A model generated the notes under the pieces. The model saw only the letters and a list, made by a program, of their open reading frames with translations, was not told the origin of the DNA and made no database searches. From positions 1-64,000 of the forward strand of contig NZ_JAAN01000012.1 of assembly GCF_000559025.1 (NCBI RefSeq): a stretch of 64,000 nucleotides of DNA. The letters run 5' to 3'. Positions 46,463-54,988 of this stretch are shown here, one piece after another; position 1 is the first letter of the stretch, and each line of letters opens with the position of its first letter. The DNA is from Luteimonas huabeiensis HB2 (GTDB lineage: Bacteria; Pseudomonadota; Gammaproteobacteria; Xanthomonadales; Xanthomonadaceae). A program made the translations under genes and the position numbers.

Positions 46463-47391
46463 GGCGCAGCTGCCTCCGGGGAATCAGGGCGGCGCTTGGG
46501 AGACTCCGGCGATTCGATAGCCTGCGCGCGCTCGATGAAGCGCGCCAGCTCATGGGATGGATCGCCATCAAGGCGCAGCAGGTAGGTCGTCAACGGCGGC
46601 ACACGCGATGCCAGTGGCCGGGCCACCACGCCCGGCTCGCGGCTGGCGGCAATGTGCGCCTCGCCCGTCAGGCCCAGCGCGAAACCTGCGGAGACCAGCG
46701 CCATCATCAGATCGCAGGAGGCCACCCGCTCGGCAATCAATGGCTCCGTGTCTGTCCGACGCAGTACCCGTTCGACGTGCTTGGCATGACCCTCGCACAC
46801 CTGTGGATCGCACAGCACCAGCGGATAGCGCAGCAGTTCATCCAAAGGGATGCGCTTGTGGGCCAGGAGAGGATGCCGGGCGGGCACTGCCACCATGAGC
46901 GCATCGCTCCAGGCGGGTATGGCGACGATGCCGTCGCCCACCTCATCGGACTGCGCGAAACCCACGTCGTACAGGTCATCATGCAGCCCCTTGATCTGCT
47001 GCGATAGGGGCACCTCGAAGAATCGAAGATCGACTTCCGGTTCTTCCTGGCGGCAAAGCGCCAGCAATGCAGGCAAACGCGATGGCGTGATGCCATCAGA
47101 CAGCGCGATGCGCAGTTGCCCGTGAAAACCGTTTGCTGCTGCCTTCACGCTGTCGCGTGCCTGCTCCAAGGTGGAGAGCACGCGGCGCACGTGCTCCAGG
47201 AACAGCTTGCCCGCACGGGTCAAGCGCGTGCTGCGCGTGGTGCGGGCGAACAGCACCACGCCCAGATCTTCTTCGAGTTCCTTGATGGCGCGCGACAACG
47301 GTGACTGCTCGATGTGCAGGCGCTCGGCGGCACGGGCGAAGTGGAGTTCTTCGGCCACGGCGAGAAAGCAGCGCAAGTGGCGTAGTTCCAT
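46459..47391 (-). CDS. LysR-family transcriptional regulator
   Basis: A 310-residue LysR regulator. The N-terminal winged helix is MELRHLRCFLAVAEELHFARAAERLHI..SPLSRAIKELEEDLG, and the periplasmic-binding-like effector domain starts near 90. Tn4371-family elements often have a LysR gene between traF and traG. It lies 2 bp after the eamA stop and overlaps eexN, so all three are one operon. Its effector is unknown. Confidence 0.9.
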   Translation of the reverse strand: MELRHLRCFLAVAEELHFARAAERLHIEQSPLSRAIKELEEDLGVVLFARTTRSTRLTRAGKLFLEHVRRVLSTLEQARDSVKAAANGFHGQLRIALSDGITPSRLPALLALCRQEEPEVDLRFFEVPLSQQIKGLHDDLYDVGFAQSDEVGDGIVAIPAWSDALMVAVPARHPLLAHKRIPLDELLRYPLVLCDPQVCEGHAKHVERVLRRTDTEPLIAERVASCDLMMALVSAGFALGLTGEAHIAASREPGVVARPLASRVPPLTTYLLRLDGDPSHELARFIERAQAIESPESPKRRPDSPEAAAP

Positions 47392-47393
47392 GG

Positions 47394-48284
47394 CTAAGCA
47401 TTTCTGCGATGCAGATAGAAAAGACTCCACCCGAAATTCATCCCCGCCACGGCCGCCAGGATGGCGACCGCCCCGACGACCTGCATCGCGCCTAGCAGGT
47501 GATCGAATGCCCAGGCATCGACCACGATGGCGACGATCGGATAGACGAACGAGAGCACGCCCACCAACGAGGTCGATATCTTCTGGATCGCGCCGTACAG
47601 CAGTGTGGACATCAGGCCCGTGTGGATGAAGCCGATGGCCAGCAGCAGGCCCCAGGCTTGCGGCGAGGATGCGCCATCGGGCCAGGTAGCGAACGGCACT
47701 AGCAGCACGCTGCCCACGATCATCTGGATCACGACGATCACGTGCGGTGGAACCCCCTTGAGACTCTTGGTAATGGCTGCGGCGATCGCATAGAAGAACG
47801 CGGCCGCCAGTGCCAGGCCGATACCGGCCAGGTAGCCCGGAGCGTGCGAGCCGGCCTGCTGGCCACCGATGACGATCAGTACGACGCCGCCGAAGGCCAC
47901 ACCCAACCATCCGAGCTTGTTCGCCGTCGGTTTTTCGCCGAAGAACAGCGCCCCCAAGGCCACCAGCATGAAGGGCTGAGTGTGGTAGGTCACGGTGGCG
48001 ACAGCAATGGAGGCGTGCGAGTAGGCCGCGAACAGCAAGACCCAGTTGGCGATCAAGGCCACGCCGCCCAACGCAACCAGTCCTGCTTGCCTTCCATTGA
48101 GCACGCCCCGGCGCAGCAGGCCCAGGCCAGCGCAGGCCAGCAGCATGGCAACCGCCCCGAACGCGCAGCGCCAGAACACGACGGAAGCGGCCGGCATCCG
48201 GGTTTCGAGCACGAACCAGCCGACCGTGCCGGAGATGACCATCGCCGTGGTCATCTCCATGATTCCCCGACTCTTGGTGTTCAT
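47394..48284 (-). CDS. EamA/DMT-family transporter
   Basis: A 296-residue ten-helix permease of the drug/metabolite transporter superfamily, with two EamA halves (about 8-135 and 150-290). The half-repeat feature AVATVTYHTQPFMLVALGALFFGEKP is typical. Substrates of the family range from amino acids to purines; none can be inferred here. It is divergent from the XRE-cupin regulator, with shared operator-like repeats between them. This suggests the regulator controls the transporter. Confidence 0.9.
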   Translation of the reverse strand: MNTKSRGIMEMTTAMVISGTVGWFVLETRMPAASVVFWRCAFGAVAMLLACAGLGLLRRGVLNGRQAGLVALGGVALIANWVLLFAAYSHASIAVATVTYHTQPFMLVALGALFFGEKPTANKLGWLGVAFGGVVLIVIGGQQAGSHAPGYLAGIGLALAAAFFYAIAAAITKSLKGVPPHVIVVIQMIVGSVLLVPFATWPDGASSPQAWGLLLAIGFIHTGLMSTLLYGAIQKISTSLVGVLSFVYPIVAIVVDAWAFDHLLGAMQVVGAVAILAAVAGMNFGWSLFYLHRRNA

Positions 48285-48315
48285 TTGCCTGCCCTTGTGA
48301 AGAATAAAGATCAAA

Positions 48316-48385
48316 CCGTTCGACATATCAAACAATTGACCGATATGATATTCTGCAATATGCCGTTCGTCAAATCGAACAATCG
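48316..48385. promoter_or_regulatory. Paired operator-like repeats between eamA and the XRE gene
   Basis: Two 23-bp direct repeats with four mismatches start at 48316 and 48363. Each holds a GTTCG..(C/A)(G/A)AAC inverted motif, exact as GTTCG/CGAAC at 48365-48380. A TTGACC box (48336-48341) suitable as a -35 for the XRE gene lies between them. This is a likely binding site for the divergent regulator. Confidence 0.7.
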
Positions 48386-48406
48386 TTTCATTTGGAGAAC
48401 AGAGTG

Positions 48407-48976
48407 ATGTCCCCCTCCCAAGCCGCCCAACCTTCGCCAATCGGCTTGCTGTCGGCGTCGCTTAGGCGCGAACGTGAGCGCCTGGGCCTGTCCGTTTCCG
48501 AGCTGGCGAAAAGGGCCGGCATCGCCAAGTCCACGCTGTCGCAGCTTGAGACGGGCGTCGGCAACCCGAGCCTGGAAACCCTCTGGGCCTTGGCGATGGC
48601 GCTGGACGTCCAGGTGACCCGGTTGATCGCCCAGCCGAGAAGCCACGTCCAGGTCATCCGCGCCGATGAAGGGGCCACCGTGGCTTCTGAGCAGGCCCAC
48701 TACGCGGTTACCCTGCTGGCGGTCTGCCCGGTCGGCGTTCAGCGTGATCTCTACCGGCTCGCGGTCGAGCCTGGCGCGCCACGGCTGTCCGATCCGCATC
48801 CGCCGGGAACGATCGAACATGTCGTCATCTGTCGCGGACGTGCCCGGTTGGGACCGGTCGGGCACCCCGTCGAACTGTCCGCAGGCGACTATGCGAGCTA
48901 TTCGGCCGACGAGGCCCACATGTTCGAGGCGCTCGAAGCCGGAACCGCCGCCGTCATGTTGATCGAGCACACGTGA
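48407..48976 (+). CDS. XRE-family regulator with cupin domain
   Basis: A 189-residue protein. An N-terminal helix-turn-helix (LSVSELAKRAGIAKSTLSQLETG, about 29-51) is followed by a cupin-like sensing domain (about 110-189, HPPGTIEHVVICRGRARLG). The ATG at 48407 has GGAG nine bases upstream; a TTG at 48392 is the alternative. Regulators of this type usually control an adjacent transporter, here the divergent eamA gene. It converges with the relaxase gene. Confidence 0.9.
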   Translation: MSPSQAAQPSPIGLLSASLRRERERLGLSVSELAKRAGIAKSTLSQLETGVGNPSLETLWALAMALDVQVTRLIAQPRSHVQVIRADEGATVASEQAHYAVTLLAVCPVGVQRDLYRLAVEPGAPRLSDPHPPGTIEHVVICRGRARLGPVGHPVELSAGDYASYSADEAHMFEALEAGTAAVMLIEHT

Positions 48977-49015
48977 TGCCCGACAGCCGATGCCGCGCGG
49001 TCAACTGAATGAAGT

Positions 49016-50992
49016 TCAGGAAATCGTCGGCCCCCTCTGTCTCCCAATCTCCCACGACACGCCACCGCCGCGCACCGTCGCGGCGAGCTGCTGTCCCAGC
49101 CGCTGTTCGATCACCGGCTTCCAAGGGACAAGACTGAACCCCACGCCGTCATCGAGCATGGCGTAACGCCCGCTGGCGAGCATGACGGAGCGGCGGTAGA
49201 TGCCGACTACGCGCTGACCGTCTGCCGGCGGGCGATGCTCCAACCCGGTTTCAGCGGCAATGTCCTTGGCGGCCTGCGCCAGTTCCCGATTGCGTAGCGT
49301 GCCCAGCAGGTTGCCCGCCAGGATCACGCGCTGCCCGCGCCGGTCGGCCAGCCCCTGTTCGGCCAAGAAGTCGGCACGCTGCCGCAAGGTGTTCTTGACC
49401 TCGCGGCCAAAGCCCAGGTCGCCCAGCCCCTTGCCGCCGCCGATCAACTGCTGATCCAGCCAGGTCGCGCCGATCACCCGCGCCTGCCGCTCGATCGGCA
49501 GGTGCGATTTCAGTTCTACCGCCACCCCGCCCAGGCGCTGGGCGTCGTACTGGCGGCCCTGTTCGGTCAGGTCGCCCGGCACCTTCCATAGCCCCTCGGC
49601 GACGCGCTCCACGATGCCGGCCCGGCGCAGGGCTTCGAGGCGGCGGACGTGGGCCGCGACGACTTCCTGCGGATCGCGGCCAGATACGGCCTGACCCTGC
49701 GCTATGGCCAGGTGATGGTCGGTGCGGTACAGGCCATCGCTCGCCAGCGCGGCGATGTTCTTGTCGGCTGCGCGCACGTCGGCCGATCCTTTCACTTCCA
49801 CCACGGCGCCGGTGGGATAGTTCGCCAGCTCGTCGCGGGCGTTGAGCGCGACGTAGTGGGCCTTGCCGTCCACCCCGTCGATGACCAGATAGCCCCGGTC
49901 GCGCAACTCGTCGGCCAGCCCCTTCGCGACCACGCGGCCGACGATAGTGCGGCCATCGTCGCCCGGCTCGAACACCGCCAGCTCGCGTGGCTCGCCGCGC
50001 ATGGCCCGCTGCATGGTGCGGATGATGTCGCCACGCTCGCCCAGGGCGCGCAGGGTTTTTTCCGCATCGGCATGGACGGCCCAGGTGCCGGGCTGCATCT
50101 CGTCGGCCAGGCCCAGGCGCTGCAAGCGTTGCAGCCGGCCGATAAGCAGCAGGCGCTGGCGTTGCAGCCGGGGTTCGTTGAGCCGTTCGACATGTACCCG
50201 GCCATCCTCGCCGGCCTCACGTTGCAGCGCGCGGTCGAGGCTCGTCCACCGCTCCTGATCCACCTCGCGCGTCAAGGTCTGCTGGATCTCCAGCTCGGTG
50301 CGCGGCCCCAGCCATTCGGTCGCCAGTTCGGCGGCGCGATAGCGGAAGCCGTCGGCGATGTAGTCGCCGGCGATGATGAGGTCTTTGCCGGTGTCGTCGC
50401 GCCCGCGCACGACGATGTGCGTGTGTGGGTTGTCGGTGTTCCAGTGGTTGACGGCCACCCAATCGAGGCCCGTGCCCAGGTCGGCCTCCATGCGGCCCAT
50501 CAGGTGCCGCGTGTAGGTGCGCAGGTCTTCCAGTTCCGCGCCATCCTCGGGCGAGAGGATGAAGCGGAAATGGTGCCGGTCATCGGCGCAGCGCTCCTTG
50601 AAAGCATCCAGATCGGCGGCATCGGTCTGCGGCCCATAGGCCCGGCCCGGCTCACCATCACGGCCCACACCATCGCGCTCAACGTAGCGCAGGTGCTTGG
50701 CGAGCGACTGCGGACTGGCCCGCTGCTGGTTGACCAGCAGCGTCTTGATGGTCACGCGCCGCGACATGGGCGTGAGTTTCGCCCCGGCGAAGCGCGCCGC
50801 CGTGTGGCCGCGCCCCAAGCGCGAGCCGGGCCGCTGGCCGGCGCCCTTGCCGCTGCCGCCAGGACGGCGCACCGTGGACTTGCCGCCGCTGGCCTTGCCC
50901 GCCTGCTTGAGCACCTTGGAAACGAAGCCCTGGCCCCGGTTCTTCGGGGCGCTGGGGTGGATGCGGAAATCATCGTCGCGGCGGTCGGTCAT
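49016..50992 (-). CDS. Relaxase (VirD2-like, DUF3363 type)
   Basis: A 658-residue conjugative relaxase that nicks oriT and pilots the strand. The three-His motif region is visible: DDRHHFRFILSPEDG and VAVNHWNTDNPHTHIVVRG near residue 190. A catalytic Tyr is likely Tyr112 (KHLRYVERDG). The C-terminal half matches the DUF3363 extension of Tn4371-type RlxS proteins. A basic N-terminal 80 residues precedes the domain. The frame is open to 51385, but ATG 50992 gives the family start MTDRRDDDFRIHPSAPKNRG. Confidence 0.92.
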   Translation of the reverse strand: MTDRRDDDFRIHPSAPKNRGQGFVSKVLKQAGKASGGKSTVRRPGGSGKGAGQRPGSRLGRGHTAARFAGAKLTPMSRRVTIKTLLVNQQRASPQSLAKHLRYVERDGVGRDGEPGRAYGPQTDAADLDAFKERCADDRHHFRFILSPEDGAELEDLRTYTRHLMGRMEADLGTGLDWVAVNHWNTDNPHTHIVVRGRDDTGKDLIIAGDYIADGFRYRAAELATEWLGPRTELEIQQTLTREVDQERWTSLDRALQREAGEDGRVHVERLNEPRLQRQRLLLIGRLQRLQRLGLADEMQPGTWAVHADAEKTLRALGERGDIIRTMQRAMRGEPRELAVFEPGDDGRTIVGRVVAKGLADELRDRGYLVIDGVDGKAHYVALNARDELANYPTGAVVEVKGSADVRAADKNIAALASDGLYRTDHHLAIAQGQAVSGRDPQEVVAAHVRRLEALRRAGIVERVAEGLWKVPGDLTEQGRQYDAQRLGGVAVELKSHLPIERQARVIGATWLDQQLIGGGKGLGDLGFGREVKNTLRQRADFLAEQGLADRRGQRVILAGNLLGTLRNRELAQAAKDIAAETGLEHRPPADGQRVVGIYRRSVMLASGRYAMLDDGVGFSLVPWKPVIEQRLGQQLAATVRGGGVSWEIGRQRGPTIS

Positions 50993-51440
50993 GGCCGCGT
51001 TCCTTGCAAGCTCTGGCGTGTCCGGTCGTGCGAAGCACGCAGACATGCCCGCATCGGCGCGGGCTTCGCGCCACAAGCGGCACGGCGGCGAAGCCGCTCC
51101 GTGCCGCGCAATCCCCATGTGCAGACTGGCTTTCGACGCGGCCCGGTGCCGCGTACTTTTGTCTTGCCTTCCGCCTTTGCCCCTCGCTGGCGCTCCGGGC
51201 AGCGGCGGCCCGGCGGCGCTGCTGCGTGAGCAGCCAGCGGGTCGGCGAACGCGAATACGGCCACAGGCCGGGCGCGTTCGAGGCAAGACGCCTGCACGTT
51301 GGACGGCTGCGCCGAAGGCAGCGCGAAGTGCAGCGCGGATGCGCTCGCACTGCACGCGCGACGACACGGCGACGGCCAGCAGCACGACACACCCGATGAC
51401 ACGATGAGATGCACGGCAGCGTGCAGCGAGTCGGCGGCCA
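50993..51440. other. Gap beside the relaxase, candidate oriT region
   Basis: 448 bp with no convincing gene, although frames stay open. Hairpins are present, the best at 51078-51106 (CGGCACGG..CCGTGCCG arms with an inner GGC/GCC stem). Relaxase genes usually lie next to their oriT, so this is the best candidate interval. No nick consensus could be assigned. Confidence 0.4.
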
Positions 51441-52028
51441 TCATGGGCGGGATTCCAGCCAGACCGGATGCGCGACGCCGATCACGGCGGACCTGCTGAC
51501 CGGCCCGAAATACCGGCTGTCGAACGATGCCGGGTTGGTCACACTCAAGAGGAACAGTTCGGCGGGTTCAAGGTGACGGCATTGCTGCCAGGATGGCAGC
51601 GGCCGGGCCCAGCGGTCGGCGGGTAGCACGGCGGCCGAAGGCACGCCGTCGATGCGGACGATGCGACCGGTGATGCACACCTCCTGCGGTGCAACGGCGC
51701 CCACGCGCTTGAGCAGCGGCACGCGCGCCGGCAGGTAGCCGCGCTGCGCGGCCAGCGTGGCAGCGTCTGGCGGCAGCGTGGTCAGAACGATGCTGCCCAC
51801 GGACAGAGGACGTGGCAGCGAGCCGGTATCGTGGCCCAGCGGATCGACGCGATACCAGCCGACCGCCACACTGTCGGACGGGTTGTAGATCAAGCGCGGC
51901 AGCGGATGCACGAAGGACGCCCAGGCCAGCGCAGCCAGGCCGCAGGCGGACAGGCCCGCCAGCACGAGGCGAGCGCGCAGGCGCGAGCGAGGACGCGGCG
52001 CGGTGCCGGCAGTGGAAACGGCGGTCAT
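51441..52028 (-). CDS. traF: Conjugal transfer peptidase TraF (S26 family)
   Basis: A 195-residue S26 peptidase related to TraF of IncP plasmids, which matures and cyclises the TrbC pilin. One membrane helix (LVLAGLSACGLAALAWASFV, about 22-41) is followed by the Ser motif NPSDSVAVGWY, the Lys motif LLKRVGAV and the final SRYFGPVSRSAVIGVA box. Start ATG 52028 overlaps the DUF2840 stop; longer upstream starts are rejected. Confidence 0.93.
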   Translation of the reverse strand: MTAVSTAGTAPRPRSRLRARLVLAGLSACGLAALAWASFVHPLPRLIYNPSDSVAVGWYRVDPLGHDTGSLPRPLSVGSIVLTTLPPDAATLAAQRGYLPARVPLLKRVGAVAPQEVCITGRIVRIDGVPSAAVLPADRWARPLPSWQQCRHLEPAELFLLSVTNPASFDSRYFGPVSRSAVIGVAHPVWLESRP

Positions 52029-52570
52029 GGCAGTGCCCTCGCAGTCAGCCAGGCGGCGTGCCGCTCGGCGGTGTATTCGGGCAGCGGCAGGCGGGCAGCG
52101 AGCCGGTTGGCGAGCGTGCGCCAGTACGCCGGCGAGACGCTGACGGGCGCGATGCCCAGCGCCTCGATGGCGTCGATGCGCTCCAGCACGGCGCGCACTT
52201 GGTTCTCCCCTTCGGCGTGGAGTAGCAAGCGCGCGCCCGGCTGCACGCCGGGGATGCGCTGCGCCGCATCGAGCGTCGTGCAAGCCTGCATCACCATGAG
52301 CTGCCAGCGGATCATGCCGTAGTCGTTGGCCTGCCAGCGGATGCGGCAGAACATGGCACCCGGCAGGAACACCGCGCAGCGCCGCCAGCGGTCGAGCTTA
52401 AGCGTGCGCGCGGGTTCGCCGAAGCGCAGGTAGAGCTTGAAGCGCGGTTCGATGTAGGTCAGCGCCACGCGCGTCAGTGGCGCGCAGGCAGGCTGGCCGG
52501 AAGGTGCTGCGAGCGCAGCCGTGGCCGCGAAGGCAACAGGCGCGGGGGCAGGCGAAGTGGATGCAATCAT
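52025..52570 (-). CDS. DUF2840 protein
   Basis: A 181-residue DUF2840 family protein, a regular companion of traF and parA in Tn4371-like elements. The family core is visible as RVALTYIEPRFKLYLRFGEP, then RRCAVFLPGAMFCRIRWQANDYGMIRWQL. Function unknown. Both ends overlap neighbours by ATGA, so it belongs to the parA-traF transcript. Confidence 0.88.
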   Translation of the reverse strand: MIASTSPAPAPVAFAATAALAAPSGQPACAPLTRVALTYIEPRFKLYLRFGEPARTLKLDRWRRCAVFLPGAMFCRIRWQANDYGMIRWQLMVMQACTTLDAAQRIPGVQPGARLLLHAEGENQVRAVLERIDAIEALGIAPVSVSPAYWRTLANRLAARLPLPEYTAERHAAWLTARALP

Positions 52571-52851
52571 GGGGTGTTCTCCCTGCTTTGCTCGGGAAAC
52601 TCCCGCTCCAACAGACCGCGCAGCAGGTCGGCCACGGTCACGCCTTGCGTGAAGGCCGAAACCTTGATGCGAGCCCGCATCGCGGGCGTGATGTCGAGGG
52701 TCAGGCGAGCCGTGTACAGGTCGCCCTTGCCCAGCGCATCGGCGTCGCCCTGGCGAATCCACGCCTCGGCGTGCGGATTCGCAGGCGGACGCGCGCCAAT
52801 GCCGACACGCTTGGCCGTGCGTTTGTTGTTCGGTGGCGGCTTCGCAGTCAT
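52567..52851 (-). CDS. Ribbon-helix-helix protein, ParB-like partner of ParA
   Basis: A 94-residue protein whose C-terminal part (LYTARLTLDITPAMRARIKVSAFTQGVTVADLLRGLLEREF) fits a ribbon-helix-helix DNA-binding fold. It follows parA directly (ATGA overlap), where partition operons often encode a small RHH centromere-binding protein. That role is inference. The ATG at 52851 is preferred over GTG 52860. Confidence 0.8.
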   Translation of the reverse strand: MTAKPPPNNKRTAKRVGIGARPPANPHAEAWIRQGDADALGKGDLYTARLTLDITPAMRARIKVSAFTQGVTVADLLRGLLEREFPEQSRENTP

Positions 52852-53486
52852 GTCGGCCACCGCAGCAGTTCATCGACCAGGGCGGTGACTTCACGGGCGG
52901 CGGCGCTGTCCGGCGCCGTCTCGCGGGCCAGCCGACCAGCGGCCACGCTGTCGGCGAACACGATGCGCTGATGCACTTCCGCGCGCAGCGCGGGAAGCGG
53001 CTGGTCGGCGAGCGCCTGACGCGCTTCGCGCCCGATCACGGTGGTGCTGACGCGCCGGTTGATGACGAAGGCTGCGGCGAGCAGCGGCCGGAACACCTGC
53101 GCCTCGCGGATCAGCGCCACCATCTCGGCGCTGGCCCACAGGTCGTAGGGACTCGGCTGCACGGGGATCAGCACGCGCTCGGCCGCCAGCAGCGCGGAGC
53201 GCGCCAAGGCGGCGATGCGCGGCGGGCCGTCGATGACGACGTGATCGGCCCGCCTGGCGAGTTCTGGTGCCTCTTGGTGCAGCGTTTCGCGTGCGAGGCC
53301 CACGGCGCTGAATAGCCGTGGCAAGCCTTGCTGGCTTCTGCGCTGTGTCCAGTCCAGCGATGAACCCTGTGGGTCGGCGTCCAGCAGGATGACGTGCTGG
53401 CCCCTCAAGGCCAGCTCGCCGGCGATGTGCGTGGCGAGCGTGGTTTTGCCGACGCCGCCTTTCTGGTTGAGCAGCGCAACGATCAT
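52848..53486 (-). CDS. parA: ParA-family partition ATPase
   Basis: A 212-residue ParA/MinD-type ATPase. The deviant Walker A is KGGVGKTT (about 9-16), with VILLDADPQGS and the ViDGPP Walker B. It lacks an N-terminal DNA-binding extension, so it is a type Ib ParA. It probably stabilises the element when it is circular or replicating. Upstream lie A/T-rich repeats and iterons. Confidence 0.94.
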   Translation of the reverse strand: MIVALLNQKGGVGKTTLATHIAGELALRGQHVILLDADPQGSSLDWTQRRSQQGLPRLFSAVGLARETLHQEAPELARRADHVVIDGPPRIAALARSALLAAERVLIPVQPSPYDLWASAEMVALIREAQVFRPLLAAAFVINRRVSTTVIGREARQALADQPLPALRAEVHQRIVFADSVAAGRLARETAPDSAAAREVTALVDELLRWPT

Positions 53487-53577
53487 GGCCTGGCCCTCCG
53501 TGTTGGAAAGCCGGGCTTTTGCTCCTGCGCTTGCGGCCGCGTGGCGGTTGTCCACCGTGGCGCGGCGCTTCTACTAA

Positions 53578-53609
53578 AAGTTAGAGAAATTAAGTTAGGG
53601 AAGTTAGAG
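53578..53609. repeat. Short direct repeats upstream of parA
   Basis: AAGTTAG(A/G)G occurs three times, at 53578, 53592 and 53601, in an A/T-rich patch that contrasts with the GC-rich surroundings. It may be the operator or centromere of the partition operon, or the melting region of the origin. Confidence 0.55.
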
Positions 53610-53651
53610 CGCGCGCAAACCCAATGCTGGCGCGGATTTGCGGCCGATCGG

Positions 53652-53748
53652 CACGCCTGATAGCACGATAGGCCCACGCCTGATAGCACGATACCCCGCA
53701 CGCCTGATAGCACGACGCCATCCACAGGCTTTCCCGGAGTTATCCCCG
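53652..53748. other. Iteron cluster, likely replication origin
   Basis: CACGCCTGATAGCACGA occurs three times as direct repeats starting at 53652, 53675 and 53699 (23-24 bp apart, about two helical turns). A DnaA-box-like TTATCCCCG follows at 53740-53748. The cluster lies between the parA start and the repA end, which is the usual layout of an iteron-controlled origin. Confidence 0.75.
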
Positions 53749-54597
53749 TGCCGTATGCGGCACGGGCCGGAAGGTCAGCAGCTCCATGCCGTTGTCCGGC
53801 ATCCGCTCGATGCCCAGGACGTAGCCGGGCAGCGACTGCCGCGCTACAAGCGCGCGCAGGTCGCAGGCGAAGTCGTAGGGCTTCGCGGTACTGCCCGATT
53901 TCCGGTGCAGGTAGCGAAAGTCGAACTGCCAACCGTATGCCTGCTTGCCGCCGTGCTTGCGCACCAGGCGGTACAGCCACCGCTCGATGCCCCCAGTGAG
54001 CCGGAAGTACGCCGGGTCGATGGTCAGCACCAGGGCGGCGTCGAGCACGCCGGCAAAGAACCAGTCCGGCAGGATCAGCTCGATGCCCAGCGGCGTGCCG
54101 CGGGCGTCGGCCAGTTCCTTCCATTCGTTGATCCACGAGAAGCGGTGCAGGCGCCGCCCGGTCGTCTCGCGGATGGACGTGGCCACCGTGGTCGATTGGA
54201 GGCGATCCAACGCGGCCTTGAGGCGCTGGTAGTCGCGCAGCGACTTGCCGCGCCCGATGAAGCGCAGGATCTCGTAGGGCGTGGCGCGCATCAGCCGCGA
54301 CGGCCGCAGGCCTGCGTCCTTTGCCTCCACGATCTGCGAGGCCGCCCATATCAGCACGTCTGCATCCCAAATCGTGGCGATGCCATGTTCCTGCGTGCCT
54401 TCCACGCGGATCGTCACGTTGCCCGCGCGGAAGTCGATGGGCTTGACCCGCTTGGACTTGGCGAGCGAGAAGAACGGATAGGCCATCAAATCCTGGCTGT
54501 CGCGCGGTGCCATGTCGCCGGGCAAGGCGCGGAACAGGTCGAGCTGTTCGCGCTCCTGCAACGGCCGCTGCCGGGACGGCAGCGCGATGCTGGACAT
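53740..54597 (-). CDS. repA: Replication initiator protein RepA
   Basis: A 285-residue protein of the plasmid replication initiator A family (winged-helix type) found in Tn4371-like ICEs. Recognisable blocks are MAYPFFSLAKSKRVKPIDF, IRVEGTQEHGIATIWDADVLIWA, ATPYEILRFIGRG..YQRLKAALDRLQSTTVATSI and the C-terminal FRPVPHTARG. It is expected to bind the adjacent iterons and allow autonomous replication of the excised element. Confidence 0.88.
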   Translation of the reverse strand: MSSIALPSRQRPLQEREQLDLFRALPGDMAPRDSQDLMAYPFFSLAKSKRVKPIDFRAGNVTIRVEGTQEHGIATIWDADVLIWAASQIVEAKDAGLRPSRLMRATPYEILRFIGRGKSLRDYQRLKAALDRLQSTTVATSIRETTGRRLHRFSWINEWKELADARGTPLGIELILPDWFFAGVLDAALVLTIDPAYFRLTGGIERWLYRLVRKHGGKQAYGWQFDFRYLHRKSGSTAKPYDFACDLRALVARQSLPGYVLGIERMPDNGMELLTFRPVPHTARG

Positions 54598-54623
54598 AGC
54601 GATGGCCTGCCGCGCGCCGCCGA

Positions 54624-54905
54624 TCAGCGCGCACGGCTGTCGGCCGAGTGGTGCTCGGCGTATTCGGGATCGGAAGTCGTCTCGAAACTGCGGTCGGCGG
54701 CCCAGGCGTCGAGGTCGGCCACGGCGTACATGACGCGGCGGCCGAACTTGCGAAAGCGCGGGCCGCCGCCGATCACGCGCTGCTTTTCCAGCGTGCGCGG
54801 CGACAGGCGCAGGTACTCGGCGGCTTCGTCGTTGGTGAGATAGCGTTGGGGCTGCGCGGCAGCGGTCGAGACAGTGGCGGCAGGCCGCAAGGGAGCGGGA
54901 CGCAT
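54624..54905 (-). CDS. AlpA-like helix-turn-helix protein
   Basis: A 93-residue MerR-superfamily DNA-binding protein of the AlpA/excisionase type. The core is RYLTNDEAAEYLRLSPRTLEKQRVIGGGPRF..GRRVMYAVADLDAW. GGAGG lies 8 nt before the ATG at 54905. It is probably an element-encoded regulator of excision or of repA, 26 bp upstream of that gene. Confidence 0.9.
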   Translation of the reverse strand: MRPAPLRPAATVSTAAAQPQRYLTNDEAAEYLRLSPRTLEKQRVIGGGPRFRKFGRRVMYAVADLDAWAADRSFETTSDPEYAEHHSADSRAR

Positions 54906-54988
54906 GGTGTGAACCTCCATCGGTTGAAAGCGCCCGGCCACACAGCGCGACCGGATGGAGGCAGTCTCAAGAAGCGAGGGGTTTTGGA

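Noticed and set aside
50989..51444. A 151-codon minus-strand frame between relaxase and traF
   Set aside because: No domain, low-complexity composition and no ribosome-binding site; the interval is better explained as non-coding transfer-origin DNA.
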